Source of the DNA: Taurinivorans muris | Lineage (GTDB): Bacteria > Desulfobacterota > Desulfovibrionia > Desulfovibrionales > Desulfovibrionaceae | Assembly (NCBI RefSeq): GCF_025232395.1 | Contig: NZ_CP065938.1 | Span: 1,426,001 to 1,490,000 of the forward strand | Length of the DNA stretch: 64,000 nucleotides | Direction: 5' to 3' | Shown: positions 9,111 to 17,977 of the stretch, piece after piece | How the letters are laid out: each line of letters starts with the position of its first letter | Position numbering within the stretch: the first letter of the stretch is position 1 | Position numbers and translations under genes: made by a program | The notes under the pieces: generated by a model | Database searches by the model: none | Told to the model about the DNA's origin: nothing | What the model saw: only the letters and a program-made list of their open reading frames with translations

Positions 9111-10673
9111 TTAAATATAATTCAAAAGGCTTAAGTTCATAATCATGCTGGACGTTTGCAAAACCCCTTGGTACGTCACTTGCTGCTTTTTAATATTATT
9201 GAGAAGCGTAGGCAAGTCAATATCTTCAATATTGCTCATGCGCTCCTGCTGATTGAGCTGATGGGTCTGCATGACAGTCAGATTCGCTTCGACACGGTTG
9301 CTTCTTCCGCCGATATTGGCAAGCTTCGTGACCAAATGCTCGCTCATTTTTCTCAAATCTTCGACAGATTGTCCGCAGCCGTCGCTGTTATTGGTTTCAC
9401 AGTACGCAATCAAATCCGAAATCGTTTCAAAGATATTGGGTTCTTCCACCGGGGTGGCGTGATTGCTGCCCTTCGCCTGATAAAGACCGCCGAAAATATC
9501 CTTGCCATCGTTGGTGATATGCACAAAATCTCCGGGAGCGATTTCATAGCCCTGTTCTTCCGCCCTGTTCGGACGGACGACGAATTGGGAGCCGGCATCA
9601 ATGCTTACGCCGTTCTTCGCTTCAACATCGACGTATCCTCCCGGAACAACGACGCGAACAGACGTACTGCCTGCAGAAGTTGTGGCTTTTCCCGTCTCCC
9701 ATGTCAAGCCATTGTCTTTGCTGTATTGAAATTCAATGGTGCCGTCTTGTCCGACGCTGACATCATCGGGAAATTTAATCTGCACATCGGATTTGAAAAT
9801 ACCCTGCGCATCGGCAGAACCGATACTGTCGCCGTAAACGTCCACTTCCGGAGGAAAATCGTTGTCATCTCCGATATAATGGGCGGAAGGACGGATATAG
9901 AGCATGGAACCGTTGGAAGGTGAAGTTTCCGCATCCGGATTATAGGCGGTGACTTGCACCGGCGCCGCAGTCGGAGGATTGGTGGGAGGAACGGCCTCAG
10001 GCAATGCCATATTGACAAGGCAGCCGTCGAGATTGAGCGTCGTGTCGCCTGCCGCAAGGGTTTTTGTCACCCATGTTTTTCCGCCGTCTTTTGAATATTC
10101 GTAAGTAAGGTCATTCGCTCCGCCGATTTCACCGTCCTGAGGAAAACGAATCATGGCTGTTTGAGGCAGCTCTCCCTGCACATCAAAAATCGCCTTATTG
10201 AATTCCGCACTTTCCGTCATGACTCCGAGTTTTTTCGTATAGGCGGGACTGTCGGTCTTATGTCCGGAAAAAATATGCGTGCCGTTATATTCCGTATTGG
10301 CGATATTCATCAGAAGCTCGAAATTCTGTCTGAGCTCCGTGGCTATCTGCATTCTGTTTTCAGGAGAATACGTTTGCGAGGACGCTTGTTCGGCAAGTTC
10401 CGTGATACGCGTCAGCACGGTTTGCGCTTGCTGCAGCGCTCCGTCCGTACTTTTAAGCCAGGCGCTCGCTTCTTTGGAGTTGTCGATATAGGTCGCGTTG
10501 ATATTGATGGAAGCGCGGTAATTGAGAATATGCACCGTGCCTGTCGGATCGTCGGAAGGATTGTTGACACGTTTTTGAGTGGACATTTGTATGCCGTAAT
10601 TCATGTAATCGCTAAGAATAGTGTTCATATTCTTGCTCATTGAATTATACATCATATTATGGGTAATGCGCAT
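9111..10673 (-). CDS. flgL: Flagellar hook-filament junction protein FlgL, with inserted modules
   Basis: FlgL (HAP3) joins the hook-side FlgK ring to the filament. The N-terminal helix region ([19 protein letters not shown], to about residue 150) and the C-terminal helix region (from about 430) match flagellin/FlgL. At 520 residues it is much longer than the roughly 300 of enteric FlgL: the centre holds two related modules, each with a YSKDxGxTWxT pattern (near residues 190 and 315). The ribosome-binding site is AAAGGAGA. Confidence 0.88.
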   Translation of the reverse strand: MRITHNMMYNSMSKNMNTILSDYMNYGIQMSTQKRVNNPSDDPTGTVHILNYRASININATYIDNSKEASAWLKSTDGALQQAQTVLTRITELAEQASSQTYSPENRMQIATELRQNFELLMNIANTEYNGTHIFSGHKTDSPAYTKKLGVMTESAEFNKAIFDVQGELPQTAMIRFPQDGEIGGANDLTYEYSKDGGKTWVTKTLAAGDTTLNLDGCLVNMALPEAVPPTNPPTAAPVQVTAYNPDAETSPSNGSMLYIRPSAHYIGDDNDFPPEVDVYGDSIGSADAQGIFKSDVQIKFPDDVSVGQDGTIEFQYSKDNGLTWETGKATTSAGSTSVRVVVPGGYVDVEAKNGVSIDAGSQFVVRPNRAEEQGYEIAPGDFVHITNDGKDIFGGLYQAKGSNHATPVEEPNIFETISDLIAYCETNNSDGCGQSVEDLRKMSEHLVTKLANIGGRSNRVEANLTVMQTHQLNQQERMSNIEDIDLPTLLNNIKKQQVTYQGVLQTSSMIMNLSLLNYI

Positions 10674-10694
10674 ACGGTTCTCCTTTCAGGCTTG

Positions 10695-12767
10695 CTATTG
10701 CTTCAATCCGAGCAAGGTTTCAAACATTTGGTCTGCTGTGGAAATAAGCTTTGCAGCAGCTGTGTAGGAATGTTGATATCTGATCAATAAAGTAAGTTCT
10801 TCGTCCAAGTTCACGCCCGCAACGGATTGGGCTTGTGTTTCCGCTTCATTGGCAAGGGTTTGGTAATAATCGGCATTGAAATTGGCGTTTCTTGTGTCAG
10901 AGCCTATATTTCCGACTATTGCGGCGTAATAGGATAAAAGGCTTTCTTCCCTTGTTTCCCAAACCGTGGTGATTTTAATGGGAGCTTCCGCAAGCTTTCC
11001 GATTTGCTGGGCTATTGTTCCGTCGCCGATATTGCCTTCCGTCTGCCCGTCAATGGAGGCGGAGTTGATATATTCCGGATTATCCACCAAATTCGGGTTG
11101 ATATGGATAGTCGAAGCGCTGTCGCCTCCGAAAAATGTGTTGATGCCGAGAGCCGCCCAAAGTCCTGTCGTATCGGAACCCATTTTAAATTCCACGTCTT
11201 CGGCGGCGGTCAATTGAAGCATACCGCCTTCAATGGTCGCTGTGACAAGTTGTCTGCCGTTGTCATCGACGAAACTGCGGTTGATGGCGGCGGCTACATC
11301 CTGCAAACTGTGCTTGTTCGGATCGAAGTTTTCAGGAGGATTGCCGGCGGGATTGAAATTCAACGAACCGGATAAAAGAGGTTCTCCGGTCTTATCATTA
11401 TAAAAATGCAGATTCAGGTTTCCTTCGGTCAGTCTGTCGTGGAACGCATACGTTTGCCAATCGCTGCCAAGAGCCAAATCGGGTCTTTCGATTTTTGTCG
11501 TTCCGAGTATATGGTTGAAACCGTCAAGACCGGTGCCTTGGCTGTGTATGCGGTTCACTTCCCAAATAAGGCTTTCCGCCAACGCGTCAAGCTGGGCTTC
11601 GTATTTTGATATTCTTTTGTCGCGTACTTCACAGTATGCCCCGAGCTTGCCCCCTAAGGATTCCATATCAAGGTTCTTGCTGACGTTGATAGGGTCACGG
11701 GTTGGTTCGTGCCAAAAGACACTGTCCTTCGGAACGATATAAAACTTATCGCCGATGTCGAAATAAGGGGTATCGCCTTCTTTCAGCCCGTCGCCGGAAA
11801 ATGATATTTTCAATTCCGCAATGTCAAGCTTTTCGCCGACAGGAGGAACGGTAAAGACATTGTTTCCCTTGGAATCGGTAACCCATGATTTTCCGCCGTC
11901 GATGGAAACTTTAAATTCCGTCGGGCTGACAAATTCCATGGTGTATTCATAGGCGCTTGAACCTTCGAAATGCAATTCGCCGGTAAAGTTCTTACAGTCG
12001 TTTTCGTAAAAAGGACCTTGGTTGGAAAGATGGTATTTGGTTTGATTTTCAAGCAAAGGCATACCTTCCTTGAGGTACACTTTGAAATCTCTGGGACCTT
12101 TGTCCTGAACACTGACATCGACCAAGGTGCTCAGCTCACGCACCAAAGCGTCACGCTTATCCAAAAGGGAATTGCAATTGTTGCTGGGCGGATTGTAGCT
12201 CTTTGCGATTTCTTGGTTTACATCAGCCAGTTTGTCAATGATTTCATTGACATCTGATATCGCAAGGTTGATATATTCATTCATTTCCCTTTTGGTGTCG
12301 GCAAGGGCTTTGTTCGCATTTTGATAGAGCATGGTCAAATTCTGCGTTTTTGAAATGATATCTTCCCTTACCGCCGTACTGCCGGGATTGGTGCTTAATT
12401 TTGTCCATGCCTGCAGGAAGCTTGACAGCTGATCGTGGATACCGTCCGTATTCGCCTCGTTAAACGTGCTTTGCACCGTTTGCATGATGACGGATTCTTC
12501 ACTCCACATATTGAAAAGCCCGTTTTGGGAAAGATAATTATTTTCCAAATAACGGTCAAAATTGCGGTATATTTCTTGGGCGTAGGCACCTGTTCCAATT
12601 TGACCTGGTCGGTAGTCAAAAGGAGTGGACTCTTGGAAACGGACAGATTGGCGGACATATCCGGCTGTATTGCTGTTCGCAATATTGTTACCGGTGGTGT
12701 TGATGGCGACTTGGTTCGCCCGTACCGCATTGTTTCCTATATTGAGTAAGTTGCTTACGCCTGTCAT
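10695..12767 (-). CDS. flgK: Flagellar hook-associated protein FlgK
   Basis: FlgK (HAP1) caps the hook and anchors FlgL. The N-terminus (LLNIGNNAVRANQVAINTT, NIANSNTAGYVRQ) and C-terminus (GVNLDEELTLLIRYQHSY, LGLKQ) are the conserved axial-protein ends. The 690-residue length exceeds the enteric protein and the extra sequence is in the middle, including an SIDGGKSWVTDSKGN stretch that resembles the modules inserted in FlgL. The gene lies 22 bases after flgN. Confidence 0.9.
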   Translation of the reverse strand: MTGVSNLLNIGNNAVRANQVAINTTGNNIANSNTAGYVRQSVRFQESTPFDYRPGQIGTGAYAQEIYRNFDRYLENNYLSQNGLFNMWSEESVIMQTVQSTFNEANTDGIHDQLSSFLQAWTKLSTNPGSTAVREDIISKTQNLTMLYQNANKALADTKREMNEYINLAISDVNEIIDKLADVNQEIAKSYNPPSNNCNSLLDKRDALVRELSTLVDVSVQDKGPRDFKVYLKEGMPLLENQTKYHLSNQGPFYENDCKNFTGELHFEGSSAYEYTMEFVSPTEFKVSIDGGKSWVTDSKGNNVFTVPPVGEKLDIAELKISFSGDGLKEGDTPYFDIGDKFYIVPKDSVFWHEPTRDPINVSKNLDMESLGGKLGAYCEVRDKRISKYEAQLDALAESLIWEVNRIHSQGTGLDGFNHILGTTKIERPDLALGSDWQTYAFHDRLTEGNLNLHFYNDKTGEPLLSGSLNFNPAGNPPENFDPNKHSLQDVAAAINRSFVDDNGRQLVTATIEGGMLQLTAAEDVEFKMGSDTTGLWAALGINTFFGGDSASTIHINPNLVDNPEYINSASIDGQTEGNIGDGTIAQQIGKLAEAPIKITTVWETREESLLSYYAAIVGNIGSDTRNANFNADYYQTLANEAETQAQSVAGVNLDEELTLLIRYQHSYTAAAKLISTADQMFETLLGLKQ

Positions 12768-12788
12768 GATGATGCCTCAAATGTGTTT

Positions 12789-13253
12789 TTAATATCTGGC
12801 GCTGAATACGGCCGCCTGAGGATGTTCCTTCGCGTATGTTCCGCGTCTGCTGTAATTGGTGCGCTGCGGAGGTATGATACGTTCATGCAGATAATTCAAA
12901 AGGTCCTTGCTTTGGTCCAAAAGCCCCAAAGAAAGGCGGGTGTTCAAAGACGCCTGCCTTGCGCAGGCTTGTTCTTTCTTGTCAATGCTGAGCCAAAGGG
13001 AGAGAATGATTTCCCTTTTGTCTTCGGGAAGCATTTGGGCGTAATCTTTTAAACGCCCTCCGCCAAGGGCTTGGATAATGCTTTCTTTTTCCGTAGCCAG
13101 CTGCCTTAACAATTCGTGAATGGAAAATTCAATGGTCATAACTGCGTCGGTATCACGTTTCATGAGCAGGGAAAATTCTTCCTGCAAAAGCTCTTTCATG
13201 AGATCTAACGCCTTATCTTGGCGGTTTAATGTATCTTGGATATTTGCAAACAT
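12789..13253 (-). CDS. flgN: Flagellar chaperone FlgN
   Basis: FlgN is the cytoplasmic export chaperone for FlgK and FlgL. The 154-residue protein is helical, starts with a clear GGAGGAA ribosome-binding site, and sits directly before flgK, where flgN is usually found. Sequence conservation in this family is low, so the call rests on size, helix pattern (LLQEEFSLLMKRD, LATEKESIIQAL) and position. Confidence 0.78.
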   Translation of the reverse strand: MFANIQDTLNRQDKALDLMKELLQEEFSLLMKRDTDAVMTIEFSIHELLRQLATEKESIIQALGGGRLKDYAQMLPEDKREIILSLWLSIDKKEQACARQASLNTRLSLGLLDQSKDLLNYLHERIIPPQRTNYSRRGTYAKEHPQAAVFSARY

Positions 13254-13303
13254 GTGATTCCTCCGTCAAATTTATGTCACATCAATTCTCTTTTTGGTCT
13301 GCA

Positions 13304-14998
13304 CTAGGAAATTTCTTCCTTGGCGAAATACGGTTCAGGGTTTATGGAAAGCCCGTTTTGTCTTATTTCAAAGTGCAAATGGCTGCCATTTGTCCGACCG
13401 CTTGAACCTACTTTTGCAATTTGTGTGCCAGAATTGATTGTATCGCCTGCCTTGACAAGAAGCTCGCTGTTATGCCCATATACGCTTTCAACACCGTTGC
13501 CATGGTCGATAATGATCATGTTGCCCAATTCCCTGTCTTGTCCAGCAAACTTCACAATGCCTGTTCCGCTTGCCGTGACCGCGCTGCCATGCTTCGCCTG
13601 AATGTCAAGCCCGGTATGCCAAGCCCTCTGCTTGTTGACAGGGTCGAATCTCCAGCCGAATGAAGAAGAAATGGAGCCGGCAGCAGGCATTTGAAATTCA
13701 TTTTCCAAAGGCTTTGCGGAAACATTGTCAAAAACGGGGGGAGTGCTGATAATTGTGCCGCCGCCTATATGCGCAGCGGTTTCCATACCCTGCCCTGTTT
13801 GCTTCTTTGCCTGCATTTCTTGAATTTGAGCTTCTTCCTGAGGAGACAGGGAAGCCACAAGCGTACCCATTCTTAAAGCGTCTTCCAAGCTCGGAAGCTT
13901 GAATGCGGGCTTAATTTGTTCCGTTTCCGCTTGTGCGGGCTTCGTATTTTCCGCCACTTGAATTTGCGTGTCAGGCTTTTGTCCCCCGCTTGCCAAAATC
14001 ATCGCCCGTCTTTGTTGATAAGGAATATAGGTTGTTGAAATGCCTGCCAAAATATCATTTTGCATGCTCTGTCCAATCCCCTGACTTTGGATTTCCTGAC
14101 CGGACACCGCCTGCCGCGCGTTTTGTTCCGGTTTTTGTTCAGGCTGCCGGATAGGCGTTTCTTGGTTTGTCCCTGTTTGGACGGTCGGTTCCGCAACCTT
14201 GAACGTGCGCGCGATGGAGGCGCTTCTGTCAAAATAATCTTCACGGGTCGGAGCTTTCACTTCCGTTGTGCGGGGGCTTTCCTGATATTTCTTAATAGGA
14301 TTTCCCTTCTTGTCCAAAATGGCATGCTCGCGCTTTTCAGGCGGCAGGTTCGTGGTATAGGTTGTACGGATGATTTGTGCCTGCTGTTCTTCCTTCGCTT
14401 GATTTTGCGTTTGCGCCGCCCGCTCTTGGGCAGGAGCTTCGGCTGTATTTTGCGCTGACGCTTCCTGAGGCGTTACGCTGTATTCTTCATAGAGCTGAGC
14501 CGTGTTGACGGGCTTTACCGGATTTTGCCTGCCGGCTGTTTCAGCCTTGGCTTCAAGAGAAACGTCTTGCGCAGCGGGTTTTGCATTTTCTTCAGGCAAA
14601 AGAGGTGCCGGCTTCACCGCCATACGGATGCGGCTTAATGCCCCGGTTTGCGGAGTGCCCGCGGGACGGGTCAATTGTTCGACCATCATATCCGCAAGCC
14701 CTATTCCGCCCGCGCTTGCCATGCTCTTGCCAAGTTCCTGACTGTACATGGACTGCCAATACTCTTCTTCCTTGCTGTAATGCATGCCGTTCTTCGGAAG
14801 GGAAGAACGCATTTCATCCCACATCTTCTGAATGAAAATAGCTTCAAATCCTTCAGCCGCCTTGCGCAATTCCTTTTCTTTCAGCGCTTGGTCTTGGGAA
14901 TTGCTCAGAGCGTTCAAACGGCTCTTTTCAGTGTCCAAATTACTGTGACGGGCGCTTTGCATCGCCATATCCGTCATCATATTCATTGCTTGGCTCAT
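13304..14998 (-). CDS. flgJ: FlgJ-type rod-cap protein with M23 peptidase domain
   Basis: The first 110 residues are the FlgJ rod-binding domain (LRKAAEGFEAIFIQKMWDEM, GIGLADMMVEQL), which caps the growing rod. Instead of the glycosidase found in enteric FlgJ, the C-terminus (about 435-560) is a LytM/M23 zinc peptidase with WHTGLDI and HLHFE ligands intact. A Gln/Ala/Pro-rich linker of some 300 residues joins the two. The protein would open peptidoglycan for rod passage by cutting the peptide bridges. Its start overlaps the flgI stop (TAATG), and its GGAGGT site lies inside flgI. Confidence 0.85.
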   Translation of the reverse strand: MSQAMNMMTDMAMQSARHSNLDTEKSRLNALSNSQDQALKEKELRKAAEGFEAIFIQKMWDEMRSSLPKNGMHYSKEEEYWQSMYSQELGKSMASAGGIGLADMMVEQLTRPAGTPQTGALSRIRMAVKPAPLLPEENAKPAAQDVSLEAKAETAGRQNPVKPVNTAQLYEEYSVTPQEASAQNTAEAPAQERAAQTQNQAKEEQQAQIIRTTYTTNLPPEKREHAILDKKGNPIKKYQESPRTTEVKAPTREDYFDRSASIARTFKVAEPTVQTGTNQETPIRQPEQKPEQNARQAVSGQEIQSQGIGQSMQNDILAGISTTYIPYQQRRAMILASGGQKPDTQIQVAENTKPAQAETEQIKPAFKLPSLEDALRMGTLVASLSPQEEAQIQEMQAKKQTGQGMETAAHIGGGTIISTPPVFDNVSAKPLENEFQMPAAGSISSSFGWRFDPVNKQRAWHTGLDIQAKHGSAVTASGTGIVKFAGQDRELGNMIIIDHGNGVESVYGHNSELLVKAGDTINSGTQIAKVGSSGRTNGSHLHFEIRQNGLSINPEPYFAKEEIS

Positions 14999-16161
14999 TA
15001 CAATACCTCCAAGTCCGCATAAAGGGAACCGGAACTCTTCAATGCTCTCAATATGCTGATAAGGTCGCGGGGAGTGGCGCCAATGGCATTCAATCCATCA
15101 ACGAGTTCCTGCAGGGTCGCACCTTCAACAAGATGTAAATTGCGGGATTCTTCCTTCGCCATAAGGTCTGTCACAGGTGAAGCGACTGTCGTTCCTTGTG
15201 AAAAGGCGTTGGGCTGGCTCACATCGACGCTTTCCTGAATGGTCACCTGCAGGCTGCCGTGGGCTATGGCAACCCGGGCGAGCTTTACGTCCTTACCGAT
15301 AACGATAGTTCCGGTCTTTTCATCAACAACGACTTTTGCCGCATTTTGCGGGGTAATGTTCAGATTTTCAATGGATGCCATAAGAGGAACGAGATTGCCT
15401 TGGAACTCGGCGGGAATTTGCAGTCTGATCGTGGAGGCGTCGTTTGCGGAGGCGTATTCGCCGCCAAGGCTGTCGTTAAGGTGTTCTACCGTTTGCTGGG
15501 TTGTTGAAAAATCATGCACATGCATATTGATAACCAATTCTCTTTGGTTATTGAAAGAAAAAGGAACTTCGCGTTCGACGGTCGCACCGTTCGGAATGGT
15601 CGCCACCGTAGTATGGTTTTTTTGGGCGGAAGCGGCAGCGCCTTGGGTGGAAAAACCGCCGACAACAAGCGGACCTTGGGCAATGGCATATACCTTGCCG
15701 TCAATACCCATCAAAGGAGTTTGCAAAAGAACGCCGCCCTGCAGGCTTGAAGCGGAGCCGATACTTGAAATGGTAACGTTGATTGCACTGCCGGCTTTCG
15801 CAGAAGCGGGCAAATTGGCTGTAACCATGACGGAAGCCACGTTTCTTGCTTCCACTTGGGCGGAACCTGCGGCGATTCCCATTCCCTCAAGCATATTGCT
15901 CAAAGAAGAAGCTGTTAAATCATCCCGTCTGTCACCTGTTCCGCCAAGTCCGACAACCAAACCGTAACCGGTCAGCTGGTTGTTCCGTACTCCGGAAATG
16001 CTTGAAATATCCTTGAGGCGGACAGCAAAAGCGGAAGGAACACAGAGTATGCCGGAAAGAAACAGCAGCGCTGTCATGCAAATAAAAAAATATGTCAAAG
16101 TTTCGACAGAAGAACGATTCACATGAAGAGGACATTCCATAGTATTCTTGATATATTGCAT
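14998..16161 (-). CDS. flgI: Flagellar P-ring protein FlgI
   Basis: FlgI builds the P ring in the peptidoglycan layer. The protein has a hydrophobic signal segment (residues about 20-46, ending SAFA) followed by the mature start VRLKDISSISGVRNNQLTGY, and GLVVGLGGTGD. The frame can be opened to 16236, but that start lies inside the sigma-54 promoter. The start at 16161 has an AAGGCGG ribosome-binding site and gives 387 residues, close to the family. It is the first gene of flgI-J-N-K-L-csrA::fliW. No flgH precedes it here. Confidence 0.9.
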   Translation of the reverse strand: MQYIKNTMECPLHVNRSSVETLTYFFICMTALLFLSGILCVPSAFAVRLKDISSISGVRNNQLTGYGLVVGLGGTGDRRDDLTASSLSNMLEGMGIAAGSAQVEARNVASVMVTANLPASAKAGSAINVTISSIGSASSLQGGVLLQTPLMGIDGKVYAIAQGPLVVGGFSTQGAAASAQKNHTTVATIPNGATVEREVPFSFNNQRELVINMHVHDFSTTQQTVEHLNDSLGGEYASANDASTIRLQIPAEFQGNLVPLMASIENLNITPQNAAKVVVDEKTGTIVIGKDVKLARVAIAHGSLQVTIQESVDVSQPNAFSQGTTVASPVTDLMAKEESRNLHLVEGATLQELVDGLNAIGATPRDLISILRALKSSGSLYADLEVL

Positions 16162-16230
16162 AGTTACCGCCTTTTTGTTTTTGGAGGAAATCGTTTCAAA
16201 AACAGTAAAAATAATTCTTGCCATATATGT

Positions 16231-16246
16231 TGCCATTATTGTGCCA
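16231..16246 (-). promoter_or_regulatory. Sigma-54 promoter of the flgI operon
   Basis: On the minus strand the sequence is TGGCACAATAATGGCA: a perfect -24 element (TGGCAC) and a -12 element (TGGCA in place of TTGCA) with the exact 5-base gap. Transcription would begin about 60 bases before the flgI start at 16161. RpoN control of middle or late flagellar genes is well known in proteobacteria. Confidence 0.75.
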
Positions 16247-16428
16247 TTAATAAAATATCATGTTTTTTCAAATAAATATGAATAAAATTTTACCGGCAGT
16301 TATATTTTTGGCAGCTGTTTTGTCATAAAGAAGCTCGGTTCAAAAACGTACGGAACGATAAGAAAAAAAAGTGTCGTATTTTTCTAACGGAAAAGTAAAA
16401 TATATCGCAAAATCGGCATAAAAAAATG

Positions 16429-16458
16429 TTGACTTGGTTTTAGGTCTTATGCTACTAA
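16429..16458 (+). promoter_or_regulatory. Sigma-70 promoter of tRNA-Ser
   Basis: TTGACT at 16429-16434 and TACTAA at 16453-16458 are 18 bases apart, and the tRNA begins about 15 bases further on. Confidence 0.6.
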
Positions 16459-16472
16459 TATGTTCTCAAAGC

Positions 16473-16562
16473 GGAGAGATGGCAGAGCGGTTGATAGCGG
16501 CGGTCTTGAAAACCGTTGAGGATTTGCGTCCTCCGGGAGTTCGAATCTCTCTCTCTCCGCCA
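16473..16562 (+). tRNA. tRNA-Ser (TGA)
   Basis: A 90-base class II tRNA with a 7-bp acceptor stem (GGAGAGA with TCTCTCC), a long variable arm, anticodon TGA in the loop after CGGTCT, the TTCGAAT T-loop and an encoded CCA. The remnant of phage genes begins about 50 bases downstream, after its terminator. Confidence 0.95.
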
Positions 16563-16573
16563 TATAAGAATTT

Positions 16574-16612
16574 AACCTCTTGTAAAGAAATAATTTTTAC
16601 AAGAGGTTTTTT
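16574..16612 (+). terminator. Terminator of tRNA-Ser
   Basis: A 13-base stem (AACCTCTTGTAAA and its complement) with a 9-base loop is followed by a T run. Confidence 0.85.
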
Positions 16613-16930
16613 ATGTTTAATCTGCAAGACAAAAAAATTACTTGGCTTTGCCGTATTCACACAGCGACCCGCTGGTCAGAGAAGTTCGTTACGGAACAGC
16701 AACAAGTGTTGCAGCATATCTGATGAAGCAGGGTGCGGTTGTCTTCTCCCCTATCATATACGGACATCAGATTTGCCGATACGGCATAGATACAAATTTC
16801 AAACGATGGGCTGAACTTGATTACCCCATGATTACACGGGCTGATGACTGCATGGGGTGATGAGTTATGGCTCTTGGAACTTGACGGGCAGGACACCTCT
16901 TTTGGCGTTCGGGAAAAACTGAACTGCGTG
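16613..16930 (+). pseudogene. Broken DUF1937-like phage gene
   Basis: The middle frame from 16639 reads YLALPYSHSDPLVREVRY and later GAVVFSPIIYGHQI, the pattern I know from DUF1937, a phage-associated relative of nucleoside deoxyribosyltransferases. The likely start MFNLQDKKI at 16613 is in another frame, and the downstream part DELWLLELDGQDTSFGV (from about 16852) is in a third. Two frameshifts therefore break the gene. It belongs to the decayed prophage that fills the gap to the tmRNA. Confidence 0.55.
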
Positions 16931-17742
16931 TGCGGGCTGGATATTTTTAATCTTTCTTATATTGTTATAAATAACAATTCAATTTCAACCACAAAAAAGA
17001 CTGAATTGATTTCCTGGCTTTTTTGGAATTGCAGCATTTTTAAAATTAAGAATTTTTTTAAGAGGCACCGCTTTTGTTTGGGGTTTCCGCAAAACAATCA
17101 ACGCCTGCAAATTTGAAATTCTCAAAAATAATTTTACGCTCAAAACAGCATTATTCCGGAACTGCATTATCCCTAAAACAACATTCAAAGAGGGGACACA
17201 TTCGCTTTGCAACCCGTTTAAAATTTTCGGCTTCTCTTTAAATTTCTCCTCCGAATTTTTCTGTTCGCTCACAATGAAACGCTTGCAACGGAACCGTCAG
17301 TCTTTGTATGGTTTATACGAAACAATGCTCTCTTGATTTATCATCAGACTTTTTTACCTCGACCACTGCCGTATCTCCATGTACAATGAACAAAATAATA
17401 AAACCCGAAACGAATAAGCTAAAATATGAAAAGACAGAGAAAATGTATGCATAACCTATTCAAATCCATACATTTTTACATACAGATGCATGCATTGGAC
17501 TAAAATCTCCCTTTTTGAGATGAAAAATATTTTTTTATTTTTAAAATCTAAAAAATTGCATTTTTATAATACATTGATTTTACTTTATAAAACTTTAATT
17601 ATTGGATTTCAGAAAGAAAAAAACAAAAAAATACGGACAATTTTTTGCATAGCATATTGACACAAAAAAAAGAAATTTTTACTTTTTCAGAAAGCCATAC
17701 GCTCTTTATGTGGTAAGAAAATTACCGATTACCCTAATTCAT
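16931..17742. other. AT-rich gap without a recognisable gene
   Basis: The stretch has only short frames in both directions; none has a convincing ribosome-binding site or family pattern. It probably is decayed prophage sequence, judged from its neighbours. Confidence 0.4.
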
Positions 17743-17813
17743 AAAGGTTTTTACAAGAATTGCCCAATAGTTGCAGAACTCCCTAATCTGTGATTTTTCT
17801 TGTAAAAACCTTT
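17743..17813. repeat. Perfect 17-base inverted repeat
   Basis: Arm 17743-17759 (AAAGGTTTTTACAAGAA) is repeated as its exact complement at 17797-17813, with 37 bases between. It lies beyond the end of the phage head gene on the minus strand and may act as its terminator or mark an old element boundary. Confidence 0.6.
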
Positions 17814-17977
17814 TTGTATACAGCTAACCGTATAGTTTTATGTACAATTTTTATAAAATTTTTAAATTTTCCGCCATACGCACTGCCGGCTCGCCATACC
17901 ACGGATACCAACCATGTTTTTTACAGGATTTATTGTTTCAAACAATTGCGGCGGTTATTATTCATAACACGCATGCG

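Noticed and set aside
15239-15967. Plus-strand frame of 242 codons opposite flgI
   Set aside because: It is antisense to flgI and rich in Ser/Thr/Pro from codon reversal; no ribosome-binding site or motif.
16162-16236. Longer N-terminus for FlgI
   Set aside because: The upstream start lies in the sigma-54 promoter and would add residues before the signal peptide.
16985-17272. Minus-strand frame of 95 codons in the prophage gap
   Set aside because: No ribosome-binding site, low-complexity sequence and no family pattern.
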